From Bianquea renquensis (GTDB lineage: Bacteria; Bacillota; Clostridia; Lachnospirales; Bianqueaceae), in assembly GCF_014384895.1 (NCBI RefSeq), contig NZ_JACRSQ010000009.1, positions 62,001 to 126,000 on the forward strand: a DNA stretch of 64,000 bases. The letters run 5' to 3'. Under the pieces are notes generated by a model. It had not been told where the DNA came from. It made no database searches and worked only from the letters and a program-made list of their open reading frames with translations. The first letter of the stretch is position 1. Each line of letters starts with the position of its first letter. Positions 49,565-57,594 of the stretch are shown piece after piece. The position numbers were made by a program, and so were the translations under genes.

Positions 49565-50773
49565 ATGAAGCTTTCCAAACGAAATAAGACCTTGCTGACG
49601 ATCATCGGAATCTCGATTGTAATGTTTGTCGCCATCTTAAATCTGGGTTCAATCTTTAAGGTGCTTAAATCTGGGTTCGCGCTGGCACAGCCTGTTTTGG
49701 TGGGATGCGCCATTGCCTTTATTCTGAACGTATTTCTGAAATTTTTTGAGGACCGCGTCTTTCGGCGGTTGCAAGGCCCTCAGCACAAAATTTGGAATAA
49801 AATTCACCGGCCCGTCTGTATTGTGTTGACCCTTCTCGTTGTTCTCGGAATCATCCTAGTTGTGATCCGACTCATCCTTCCGGAACTGGTGGAAACCATC
49901 AATACCCTTGCCGATAATATTCCCTCGTATATCAAGCAGATTCAGACGTGGATTGAGCAGGCGATGGGGGCGCTCAATATTTCGGAGGCGACTTTCGCCG
50001 ATGTGGAGATCGACTGGAACAAGCTGAGCTCCATGGTGGTGGATTTTCTGAAGAACGGGTCCGCCCAGGTGCTGACGACCACAGTTACCATCACCTCTTC
50101 TATCTTTAGCACGGTCGTGAACTTTTTCATGAGCGTCATATTTGGTATTTATATACTGGGGCAAAAAGAAAAGCTCGGCCGTCAGCTGAAACAGATTCTC
50201 TTTGCCTACCTGCCAAATGCGAAAGCGGCCAGGACATTGGAAATCGGCCGCCTCTCCAATCGTATTTTTTCAGCATTCGTATCGGGACAGCTGACGGAAG
50301 CTGTGATTATAGGCGTGCTATGCTTTTTCGGCATGACCATCTTTCGAATGCCCTATGCCCCCATGGTCGCGGTTCTGGTGGGCTTTACGGCGCTGATTCC
50401 CATATTTGGAGCCTTTATCGGAACCGCCATAGGCGCCTTTTTGATCTTGATGGTCAGTCCGATCAAAGCTTTTTGGTTTGTTATTTTCATCATTGTACTG
50501 CAGCAAGTGGAAGGAAATTTAATCTATCCCCGTGTCGTGGGGACGTCGGTGGGGCTGCCGGGAATTTGGGTTTTAGCGGCCATCATCATAGGAGGAGGGG
50601 CTTTCGGCATGATCGGGATGCTCATCAGCGTGCCCATCGCCTCAGTCCTGTACTGTCTGATACGGGAGTCTGTTGGAAAGAGGCTCAAGCGAAAGTCCAT
50701 GTCCCCCGACGTGCTGAAGGAGATTGGTCAGAATGGAGGTAAACAAAATGAATCCGATGCATCTGTTTCCTAA
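49565..50773 (+). CDS. AI-2E-family transporter
   Basis: The 402-residue membrane protein has about eight membrane segments and the family motifs AFVSGQLTEAVIIGVLCFFG and PRVVGTSVGLPGIWVLAAIIIGG. The family includes TqsA-like exporters and sodium/proton antiporters; the name does not prove autoinducer transport. The start is ATG 49565, after AATGGAGGATCGAT at the end of hairpin copy C. Its 3' end overlaps queC by 26 bp, so it is the first gene of the preQ1 operon. Whether it moves a deazaguanine is only speculation. Confidence 0.85.
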   Translation: MKLSKRNKTLLTIIGISIVMFVAILNLGSIFKVLKSGFALAQPVLVGCAIAFILNVFLKFFEDRVFRRLQGPQHKIWNKIHRPVCIVLTLLVVLGIILVVIRLILPELVETINTLADNIPSYIKQIQTWIEQAMGALNISEATFADVEIDWNKLSSMVVDFLKNGSAQVLTTTVTITSSIFSTVVNFFMSVIFGIYILGQKEKLGRQLKQILFAYLPNAKAARTLEIGRLSNRIFSAFVSGQLTEAVIIGVLCFFGMTIFRMPYAPMVAVLVGFTALIPIFGAFIGTAIGAFLILMVSPIKAFWFVIFIIVLQQVEGNLIYPRVVGTSVGLPGIWVLAAIIIGGGAFGMIGMLISVPIASVLYCLIRESVGKRLKRKSMSPDVLKEIGQNGGKQNESDASVS

Positions 50774-51467
50774 AATACCGGGGAAGGCGGTGGTGGTCTT
50801 TTCGGGCGGTCAGGACTCGACAACCTGTCTGTACTGGGCACTGCGAGTCTTTGACGAGGTGGAGGCGGTCACGTTTTTTTATCAGCAGCGGCACCATCTG
50901 GAGGTGGAGGCGGCAAAACAGTTGGCTAAGAATGCAGGAGTCCGGCATCACCTCCTGGATGTCTCGGTGATGAATCAGTTGGCGCCGAGTTCGCTGACGA
51001 GGGAGGAAGTTCCGGTTCTCTCTGCGGAGGAGGCCCGGGAGGGGCTCAGCAAAGGGGAGCTGCCGAGCACCTTTGTGCCGGGTCGCAACATGGTATTCTT
51101 AACCTTTGCGGGCATTCTGGCGCGGCAGGTGGGCGCGAAGCATATTGTGACGGGCGTCTGCGAGACAGATTTCTCCGGGTATCCCGATTGCCGGGACATG
51201 TTCGTCAAGAGCCTAAATGTGACGGTAAACCTGGCAATGGAAGAGTCCTTCGTCATCCATACGCCCCTCATGTGGCTGGACAAAAAGGCGACCTGGAAAA
51301 TGGCCGATGACTTGGGTGTGCTGGATATCATCAAAAATCAGACCTTGACTTGCTATAACGGGATTATGGGGGACGGCTGTGGGACATGCCCATCCTGCTA
51401 TCTGCGCAGGCGAGGATATGAGGAATATATGGAGAGCAAGCATGGTACAGATTGCGAAAGAGTTTGA
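50748..51467 (+). CDS. queC: 7-cyano-7-deazaguanine synthase
   Basis: The 239-residue enzyme converts 7-carboxy-7-deazaguanine to preQ0 with ATP and ammonia. The ATP-pyrophosphatase loop VVFSGGQDSTT is at about residues 16-26, and the C-terminal zinc site is CGTCPSCYLRRRGY. ATG 50748 has GGAGG 8 nt upstream and overlaps the transporter gene by 26 bp; the next gene overlaps its end by another 26 bp. All four preQ1 functions are thus read from one coupled operon. Confidence 0.95.
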   Translation: MNPMHLFPKIPGKAVVVFSGGQDSTTCLYWALRVFDEVEAVTFFYQQRHHLEVEAAKQLAKNAGVRHHLLDVSVMNQLAPSSLTREEVPVLSAEEAREGLSKGELPSTFVPGRNMVFLTFAGILARQVGAKHIVTGVCETDFSGYPDCRDMFVKSLNVTVNLAMEESFVIHTPLMWLDKKATWKMADDLGVLDIIKNQTLTCYNGIMGDGCGTCPSCYLRRRGYEEYMESKHGTDCERV

Positions 51468-52635
51468 ATTTGAAGCGGCCCACCAGCTGGAAAGCCATGA
51501 CGGGCAGTGCGCCAATATCCATGGCCATTCCTATCGGCTGCGGGTGACGCTGAAGGGAAGCCCTCGGGAGCAGGAAGATGCGAAAGAGGGCTTTGTCATT
51601 GATTTTAAAGAGTTAAAACAGAGGGTTAAGGCCGCATTTTTAGATGAATGGGATCACGCCTTTCTGGCAAAGGGCACAGAGGCAATTCTGCCGCAGATGA
51701 AATCCCAGGGGCTTAAAATCGTGGAATTGGGATTTCGAGCTACGGCGGAAAATATGTGTCAGCACATCGCATGGCTGTTGTACAAGCAGGGGCTTCCCGT
51801 GGACTCGGTCCGGCTGTATGAGACAAGGACCAGCTACGCGCAGGTTGCCATGGAGGACCTGCTCCGGCAGGGGGGACCTTCCTGTTATAACCGGCCAAAA
51901 CCCGTTTGTCTGGACGAAAAGCTCCCGGTCAGCGAAATTTTTGGCCCCACGATACAGGGCGAGGGGATGGCCATCGGGCAGAAGAGTTTATTTCTGCGGA
52001 TGTATGGATGCGACGATCACTGCAGCTGGTGCGACAGCACATATGCGTGGGATGGGCAGGAAGCACCAAAGCACTGGAGCGTTGAACAAATCGTTCAAAA
52101 GATTCAAGATTTAGGACAGTCATGTGGATGCCGCTATATCACTCTAACAGGGGGAAATCCTTGTATTCATGAGGGGGCAGCCATGAACTCTCTCATTACA
52201 GTTTTGAAGAAGTATGGCTATCACATTGGGGTGGAAACCCAGGGGACAAGGAATCCAGGTTGGTTACGGGAGGTGGACGCTGTGACCATCAGCCCAAAGC
52301 CGCCATCCAGTGGAAATCCGACTTCCGCCGCCGCCGTCCTGCCATTGGTCCGACGGCTACAGCAGCATCGGATTCCTTTTTCCTTTAAGGTCGTCCTGTT
52401 TACAGAAGAAGATTTTGACTATATGAAACAGCTTTACCGTCAATTTCCAGGGCCTGAGTACCCTTGGTATGTTCAACCGGGAAATTCGAATGCAAAGGAT
52501 ACGTTTGAGCTTGCGCAGGCGGTTTCACGCTATGAGGAGATATGCCAGCGGATCCTGCAAGATCCTGAGTTAAGTTGGGTCAAGCCCCTACCCCAACTGC
52601 ATACTTGGCTATGGGGAAATGAAAGGGGAGTGTGA
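51442..52635 (+). CDS. QueD-QueE fusion: 6-carboxytetrahydropterin synthase and 7-carboxy-7-deazaguanine synthase
   Basis: One 397-residue frame joins two consecutive enzymes. Residues 1-135 are QueD, with zinc ligands H14, H27 and H29 (NIHGHS), catalytic C23 and D71/H72. Residues about 160-397 are the radical-SAM enzyme QueE, with SEIFGPTIQGEG and the [4Fe-4S] cysteines C190, C194 and C197 (GCDDHCSWCD). A linker of about 20 residues connects them, with no stop or frameshift. QueD makes 6-carboxytetrahydropterin, which QueE contracts to 7-carboxy-7-deazaguanine, so direct hand-over is plausible. The start follows GGAGAGCAAGC and overlaps queC by 26 bp. Confidence 0.93.
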   Translation: MVQIAKEFEFEAAHQLESHDGQCANIHGHSYRLRVTLKGSPREQEDAKEGFVIDFKELKQRVKAAFLDEWDHAFLAKGTEAILPQMKSQGLKIVELGFRATAENMCQHIAWLLYKQGLPVDSVRLYETRTSYAQVAMEDLLRQGGPSCYNRPKPVCLDEKLPVSEIFGPTIQGEGMAIGQKSLFLRMYGCDDHCSWCDSTYAWDGQEAPKHWSVEQIVQKIQDLGQSCGCRYITLTGGNPCIHEGAAMNSLITVLKKYGYHIGVETQGTRNPGWLREVDAVTISPKPPSSGNPTSAAAVLPLVRRLQQHRIPFSFKVVLFTEEDFDYMKQLYRQFPGPEYPWYVQPGNSNAKDTFELAQAVSRYEEICQRILQDPELSWVKPLPQLHTWLWGNERGV

Positions 52636-52637
52636 GT

Positions 52638-53279
52638 GTGGAGACCGGATTCTCAGATAAGGAAAGAAAAAAGCTACTGGCGTCGGGCGTCGATCCGGAC
52701 CGATTTTCCCATGAGGAGCAGCGGGATATGAAAGAGCGAATCCTGCCGGCGTTTAAGCGGTTGATTGAAATCTGCGGCGATGATCCATCCAGGGAAGGGA
52801 TGGAGGAGACTCCATTTCGCGCCCTTAAAGCTTTTCTGGAGTATACAAAGGGGTATGGAACAGATCCGGCGGATCATCTGGCGACAACCTTTCCAGCGCA
52901 AAACCAGGATTTAGTCTTGATCCGTGATATTGAATTCTTCTCCCTGTGTGAGCACCACTTGGCTCCGTTCTATGGTAAATGTCATGTGGCCTATATTCCG
53001 AAGCAGAGGATAACGGGATTGTCGAAGCTGGCGCGGGTGGTGGAGGGTTACGCGAGACGGTTTCAGGTGCAGGAGCGAATGACAGAACAGATCGCCGATG
53101 CGGTTATGGACCGGCTGGACGCTCAGGGAGCTATCTGTGTCATTGAGGCCCGACATATGTGCATGGCCATGCGAGGCGTGGCAAAACCAGATGCAGTCAC
53201 AACAACGTCAGCCATACGGGGAATCTACCATGACGATTCCGATCTTCGCATGGAGACGATGAATCTGATCAAAGGGTAG
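52638..53279 (+). CDS. folE: GTP cyclohydrolase I
   Basis: The 213-residue enzyme opens GTP to 7,8-dihydroneopterin triphosphate, the substrate of QueD. Zinc ligands lie in SLCEHHLAPF and EARHMCMAMRGV; SKLARVVEGYARR is the substrate-binding signature. I chose GTG 52638 because AAAGGGGAG ends 7 nt upstream, whereas GTG 52632 is only 1 nt from it. Its place inside the que operon points to supply for queuosine rather than folate alone. Confidence 0.93.
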   Translation: METGFSDKERKKLLASGVDPDRFSHEEQRDMKERILPAFKRLIEICGDDPSREGMEETPFRALKAFLEYTKGYGTDPADHLATTFPAQNQDLVLIRDIEFFSLCEHHLAPFYGKCHVAYIPKQRITGLSKLARVVEGYARRFQVQERMTEQIADAVMDRLDAQGAICVIEARHMCMAMRGVAKPDAVTTTSAIRGIYHDDSDLRMETMNLIKG

Positions 53280-53288
53280 GGGACGAGT

Positions 53289-53786
53289 ATGCAGGGAAGA
53301 AATAGAGAAGAATTATCTGGAATACATTTCCTGGGAAATCAAAAAACGACATATCCTGTCAACTATGCCCCGGAAATGTTGGAGACATTTGTCAACAAGC
53401 ATCCCGGTCGCGACTACTGGGTAAAGTTTAATTGTCCGGAGTTTACCAGCTTGTGTCCAATGACAGGACAGCCAGATTTTGGCTGTGTGTATATATCCTA
53501 TGTACCAGACCAGAAAATGGTGGAGAGCAAATCACTCAAGCTGTACCTATTTAGCTTCCGCAATCACGGGGATTTTCATGAAGATTGCTGTAACATCATC
53601 ATGGAGGATCTGATCCGCCTGATGGAGCCCAAATATATTGAAGTCTGGTGCAAGTTTACACCGCGGGGGGGGATCAGCATCGATCCCTACTGCAACTATG
53701 GCCGTCCGGGAACGAAATACGAGGAAATGGCAGAGTTCCGGTTCCGCAGCCATGATCTGTACCCGGAGAAGGTGGATAACCGGTAG
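53289..53786 (+). CDS. queF: NADPH-dependent 7-cyano-7-deazaguanine reductase
   Basis: The 165-residue enzyme reduces preQ0 to preQ1. It is the short unimodular form. Catalytic C56 is in FTSLCPMTGQPDFG, D63 follows, and the NADPH-binding motif ESKSLKLYLFSFRNHG is intact. It closes the operon 9 bp after folE; its stop lies 5 bp from the convergent regulator gene, so no terminator fits between them. Confidence 0.95.
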   Translation: MQGRNREELSGIHFLGNQKTTYPVNYAPEMLETFVNKHPGRDYWVKFNCPEFTSLCPMTGQPDFGCVYISYVPDQKMVESKSLKLYLFSFRNHGDFHEDCCNIIMEDLIRLMEPKYIEVWCKFTPRGGISIDPYCNYGRPGTKYEEMAEFRFRSHDLYPEKVDNR

Positions 53787-53791
53787 TGAAT

Positions 53792-54844
53792 TTACGCCTG
53801 GCTGCTTTCCCGGATAATGAGTTTGCCGGGAATGATGACCTCATCCGGGATCGGATGGCCTTGCAGCCGTTCTTTCATGAATAAGTACGCCGTTCGGGCG
53901 ATGTCCTTCTGATTGAAGGCGATGGTAGACAAAGCCGGTGTGCTTCTCCGGCTTTGATCGATATTGTCGATGCCGATGACCTTGACGTGTCCGGGGATCT
54001 GAATGCCCCAGCGGGTGAGTTCCTGCATGGCGCCCAAGGCCATCATGTCATTGCTGGCCACGAGACCGTCAAATTCAACTCCCTTTTCCAGCACCGCCCG
54101 TATTCCATTGGAACCTGAGGAGAAGGACCAGTTCCCATCCGCGATCAAGATACAATCCATGGATATGCCAGCGCTCGCCAAGGCTTCCCGATACCCTTCC
54201 AGCCGGTCTCGATTGACGGAATCATCGATTCCATTGAGAAATATGATTTTGCGGCAGCCCTGTTGCAGCAAGTGTTTTGTTGCCTGATAGCCGGAGACGA
54301 AATCCGCGTAGTTAATGCGAGGAAAGTGGGGATAATTGTGGGCTAGACAGATGGATGGAATTTGGTGATGGCGAGAATATTCTAGAAAGCGGGAATCCAC
54401 GTTGGCAACCCAGATTACGCCGCGAACTGTGTCGGGATGGCGGAGATAGGGCGGAATGTCGTCGTTGGCGCAGACTTTGGCGAACAGGACGTTTGCCCCA
54501 TCGGCTTTACAGTATTCTTCCAGATAATTGCAGATCTCGATGTGGTATAGCTGCGCCTGCCGGTCCATATCGCCGGAAATAACAAAGGCGATCATATAGG
54601 AGGAGTCTGGCGGGTCGGGAATCGAGGGGGCGATGACACGGCTGCCGGCGCCCGGGAGCGTCTGGATATAGCCCTCCTCCTGAAGGAGTTTCAGCGCTTT
54701 GCGCAGTGTCAGCCGTTCCACCTGATATTCTGTGCTGAGAAGACGCTCCGCTGGGAGATACTGGCCATCTGCGTAGATGTGGGATTCAATTTTATATTTT
54801 AGATCGTCATAGATCTTTTTGTAGAGAGGGTCTCGATTGTTCAT
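53792..54844 (-). CDS. GntR/LacI-hybrid transcription regulator (AraR-like)
   Basis: The 350-residue regulator has an N-terminal GntR winged helix (DPLYKKIYDDLKYKIES to GAGSRV, about 1-72) joined to a LacI-type periplasmic-binding-fold sensor (about 82-350, with KIIFLNGIDDSVNRDRLEGYREAL). This is the architecture of AraR, the arabinose repressor, so a pentose or sugar acid is the likely effector. It is divergent from the sugar-acid dehydratase gene, which it probably controls together with itself. Confidence 0.9.
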   Translation of the reverse strand: MNNRDPLYKKIYDDLKYKIESHIYADGQYLPAERLLSTEYQVERLTLRKALKLLQEEGYIQTLPGAGSRVIAPSIPDPPDSSYMIAFVISGDMDRQAQLYHIEICNYLEEYCKADGANVLFAKVCANDDIPPYLRHPDTVRGVIWVANVDSRFLEYSRHHQIPSICLAHNYPHFPRINYADFVSGYQATKHLLQQGCRKIIFLNGIDDSVNRDRLEGYREALASAGISMDCILIADGNWSFSSGSNGIRAVLEKGVEFDGLVASNDMMALGAMQELTRWGIQIPGHVKVIGIDNIDQSRRSTPALSTIAFNQKDIARTAYLFMKERLQGHPIPDEVIIPGKLIIRESSQA

Positions 54845-54894
54845 GCTCAGAAAACCACCATTTCGATAGAGTCACATTGGGGAATGCTTCTTTA

Positions 54895-54923
54895 AGTATA
54901 TAGGAAATGAAAAAGAAAAGCAA
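54895..54923 (-). promoter_or_regulatory. Promoter of the GntR/LacI regulator and nearby operator-like repeats
   Basis: On the minus strand TTGCTT (54923-54918), 17 bp, TATACT (54900-54895). The same interval carries CAAG/CTTG and TAGGAAAT/ATTTCCTA inverted repeats up to 54956, suitable for binding a dimeric regulator between the divergent genes. Confidence 0.55.
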
Positions 54924-54971
54924 GGCTTTACTTGTTTTCGGGATGTCTATTTCCTAGGGAGGAGTTTTGTC

Positions 54972-56687
54972 ATGAGAAGTCAAGAGATTCGCAGAGTTGC
55001 GCCGGAGATGGACCCATTGCGGATGGGAATGGGCTGGACGCCACAGGACTTAGATAAGCCGCAGATTCTGGTGGAGAGCACGTTTGGCGACAGCCATCCT
55101 GGTAGCGCCCATCTGTTAGGCCTTGTGGAGCAGGCCGTTTCTGGAATCGACGAGGCGGGGGGAAAGGGCGCCCGATATTTTACCACGGATATTTGTGATG
55201 GACAAGCCCAGGGGCACGATGGGATCAACTATTCCCTGGCCTCCCGCGATATGATCTGCCATATGATTGAGATCCATGCAGGCGCTACGCCCTTTGACGC
55301 GGCGGTGCTCATTGCTAGCTGTGATAAGGGGGTTCCAGCGCAGCTCATGGGGATTGGACGGATCAATATTCCAAGTATCATGATCACCGGAGGTGTGATG
55401 GATGCAGGGCCGAACCTGCTGACTTTGGAGCAGATTGGCATGTACAGCGCTATGTTTCAGCGGGGAGAGATCGATGAGGCGCAGTTTACGTATTATAAGC
55501 AGCATGCATGTCCCTCCTGTGGAGCCTGTTCCTTTATGGGAACCGCCTCGACGATGCAGATTATGGCGGAAGCGCTGGGGCTGATGCTGCCAGGAAGCGC
55601 CCTCATGAGCGCCACGAGCCCGGCTCTTCAGGAGGTGGCGAGGAGAGCGGGAAGACAGGCGGTCATCCTGGCCAAGGGGGGAATGACACCGCGGGATTTG
55701 GTCACGGAAGAGTCTTTTGAGAATGCGATTATGGTGCACGCTGCGATTTCCGGTTCCACCAACGCACTGCTGCATCTGCCGGCCATCGCCCACGAGTTTG
55801 GGATTCATCTCAGCGGAGAGACCTTTGACCGCCTTCACAGGGATGCCTCGTATCTGCTGGATGTCCGTCCCGCAGGGCGCTGGCCAGCCCAGTATTTTTC
55901 TTATGCTGGCGGTGTGCCGAGAGTCATGGAGGAGATACGAGACCGGCTGCATCTGGGCGCGATGACGGTGACGGGAAAGACGGTGGGGGAGAACCTGGAG
56001 GAGATCGCCAAGTCCGGATACTATGAGGCCTGTGACGAGCAGCTGCAGAAGGTGGGACTGGAGCGAACGGATGTGATTCGGAGTATTCATCGCCCCATAG
56101 GCGCGAAGGGCACGATCGCAGTTTTAAAAGGAAATCTGGCGCCTGATGGGGCTGTGGTCAAGCATTCCGCTGTGCCGGAGGCCATGCACAGGGCGGTTCT
56201 CAGGGCGAGGCCTTTTGACTGTGAGGAAGAGGCGATCGGGGCGGTGCTGGGAGGAAGGATCCATCCCGGTGACGCGGTGATCATTCGATATGAGGGGCCG
56301 AAGGGGAGCGGGATGCCGGAAATGTTCTATACCACGGAGGCAATCGCTTCCGACCCGGCTCTCGCTGCCTCCATCGCCCTGATTACAGACGGGCGATTTT
56401 CCGGGGCGTCCAAAGGTCCTGCCATCGGGCATGTATCCCCGGAAGCCATGGAGGGCGGGCCCATTGCCCTTGTGGAGGAGGGCGATCTTATATCGGTGGA
56501 CATTCCTGGGAGACGCCTGGAGATTGTTGGGATACAGGGGGAGGTTCGGTCGGAAGAGGAAATTCGTCGGAGTTTGGAGCAGCGGAAACAAAAATGGAAG
56601 CCCAGAGAAGGAAAGTATAGGTCGGGCGTGCTGCGGTTCTTTGCGGATCGAGCGGCATCTCCCATGGAGGGCGGGTATATGCGGTAA
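54972..56687 (+). CDS. IlvD/Edd-family dehydratase, probably a sugar-acid dehydratase
   Basis: The 571-residue Fe-S enzyme belongs to the dihydroxy-acid dehydratase/6-phosphogluconate dehydratase family. Cluster-binding cysteines lie in ASCDKG and the CPSCGACSFMGTAST motif; TDGRFSGASKGPAIGHVSPEA is the family C-terminal signature. The GACxxMGTASTMQ pattern resembles pentonate dehydratases more than IlvD. No branched-chain genes are nearby and an AraR-like regulator is divergent, so dehydration of an arabinonate- or xylonate-like acid is the best guess. GGGAGGAG precedes ATG 54972. A bidirectional terminator follows. Confidence 0.85.
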   Translation: MRSQEIRRVAPEMDPLRMGMGWTPQDLDKPQILVESTFGDSHPGSAHLLGLVEQAVSGIDEAGGKGARYFTTDICDGQAQGHDGINYSLASRDMICHMIEIHAGATPFDAAVLIASCDKGVPAQLMGIGRINIPSIMITGGVMDAGPNLLTLEQIGMYSAMFQRGEIDEAQFTYYKQHACPSCGACSFMGTASTMQIMAEALGLMLPGSALMSATSPALQEVARRAGRQAVILAKGGMTPRDLVTEESFENAIMVHAAISGSTNALLHLPAIAHEFGIHLSGETFDRLHRDASYLLDVRPAGRWPAQYFSYAGGVPRVMEEIRDRLHLGAMTVTGKTVGENLEEIAKSGYYEACDEQLQKVGLERTDVIRSIHRPIGAKGTIAVLKGNLAPDGAVVKHSAVPEAMHRAVLRARPFDCEEEAIGAVLGGRIHPGDAVIIRYEGPKGSGMPEMFYTTEAIASDPALAASIALITDGRFSGASKGPAIGHVSPEAMEGGPIALVEEGDLISVDIPGRRLEIVGIQGEVRSEEEIRRSLEQRKQKWKPREGKYRSGVLRFFADRAASPMEGGYMR

Positions 56688-56734
56688 AAGGGCCTCTGCC
56701 AACTAAAGTTTTCTTAGACTTCCCGCAAACGTGA

Positions 56735-56777
56735 AAAGCCTTCGCATCCCGGCAGTGGCGGTGGATGCGAAGGCTTT
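56735..56777. terminator. Bidirectional terminator between the dehydratase and phosphoribosyltransferase genes
   Basis: AAAGCCTTCGCATCC (56735-56749) is exactly complementary to GGATGCGAAGGCTTT (56763-56777), a 15-bp stem with A/T-rich ends between convergent genes. Confidence 0.85.
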
Positions 56778-56783
56778 ATAGGG

Positions 56784-57425
56784 TTAAATCTTTGAATAGC
56801 CGAAACTGTTGACGATGGCATCAATCTTTTGATTCTTCTTACACTGTGGACATTGTTCCGCTGGAAATGTGCTGTAATCCGGGAGATCGTCCGGTGTAAA
56901 CAGCATGTTGATCGGGATGCCGTTTCGCTCCTGGATGGCGCTGAACAGTGCGGCGATTCCCACAACCTCGCCGTTGTAATACCGGATGCATTCCAGGGCG
57001 CGGTTGATCGTCTTTCCTGTGGTAGCGGATGCCAGGAGCAGCAAAACCTTCTTGCCCCATACCATGGGCTGGATATTGTCGCGGAAGATCATCTGTCCAG
57101 TCCCGTTATACTCTGGCGTGATGACGTTGATCTCACGTCCCTCGTTGAGCGATTGGATGCCGTTTCGCCTAAGCTCGTCCGCCAGAAAACCGCCAATCAC
57201 TTCGCAGCCATCCATACAGACGATGGTCTCGATCATGGTGGTATTGGTGTATTCGTTGGATAGCTCACGGGCCGCGCTGGATGCCATGCCGACTCGATGT
57301 TTCAGGCTCGTCATATCGATATAATAGTTGATGTGGGAATGATTGGTAGCAAAATGGCCTGGGATGATACGGATCGTAATCCGGCTGTTCTGCTTTGACG
57401 CAATTTTGATTGATCGACTTTCCAT
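56784..57425 (-). CDS. Orotate-phosphoribosyltransferase-like protein
   Basis: The 213-residue protein resembles type I phosphoribosyltransferases of the OPRT group in Clostridia. The PRPP-loop equivalent is VLLLLASATTGKTINRAL; the first acidic residue of the usual DD pair is replaced by Ala/Ser, which is unusual. The C-terminus has a CPQC motif (EQCPQCKKNQKID) that may bind zinc. The start follows GGAGGTCGTTTT. There are no pyrimidine genes nearby, so it may be a salvage or regulatory relative rather than the pathway enzyme. Confidence 0.75.
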   Translation of the reverse strand: MESRSIKIASKQNSRITIRIIPGHFATNHSHINYYIDMTSLKHRVGMASSAARELSNEYTNTTMIETIVCMDGCEVIGGFLADELRRNGIQSLNEGREINVITPEYNGTGQMIFRDNIQPMVWGKKVLLLLASATTGKTINRALECIRYYNGEVVGIAALFSAIQERNGIPINMLFTPDDLPDYSTFPAEQCPQCKKNQKIDAIVNSFGYSKI

Positions 57426-57594
57426 AAAACGACCTCCCTATACTCGTGATGTATCGATTATATCACTTTCGCAGGGATTTATCAAGATTGGATTCTCTGA
57501 CCTACCAGGCAAGGAATGTTTGCCATACAAATCAAAGAAAAAATATTTACTTCAGTCTTTCAAGTGTTGCTGAAAAATCATCGTTCAAAGGCGG

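Noticed and set aside
55116..56090. Open frame of about 324 codons on the minus strand
   Set aside because: Antisense to the IlvD/Edd dehydratase gene; composition is typical of a shadow frame.
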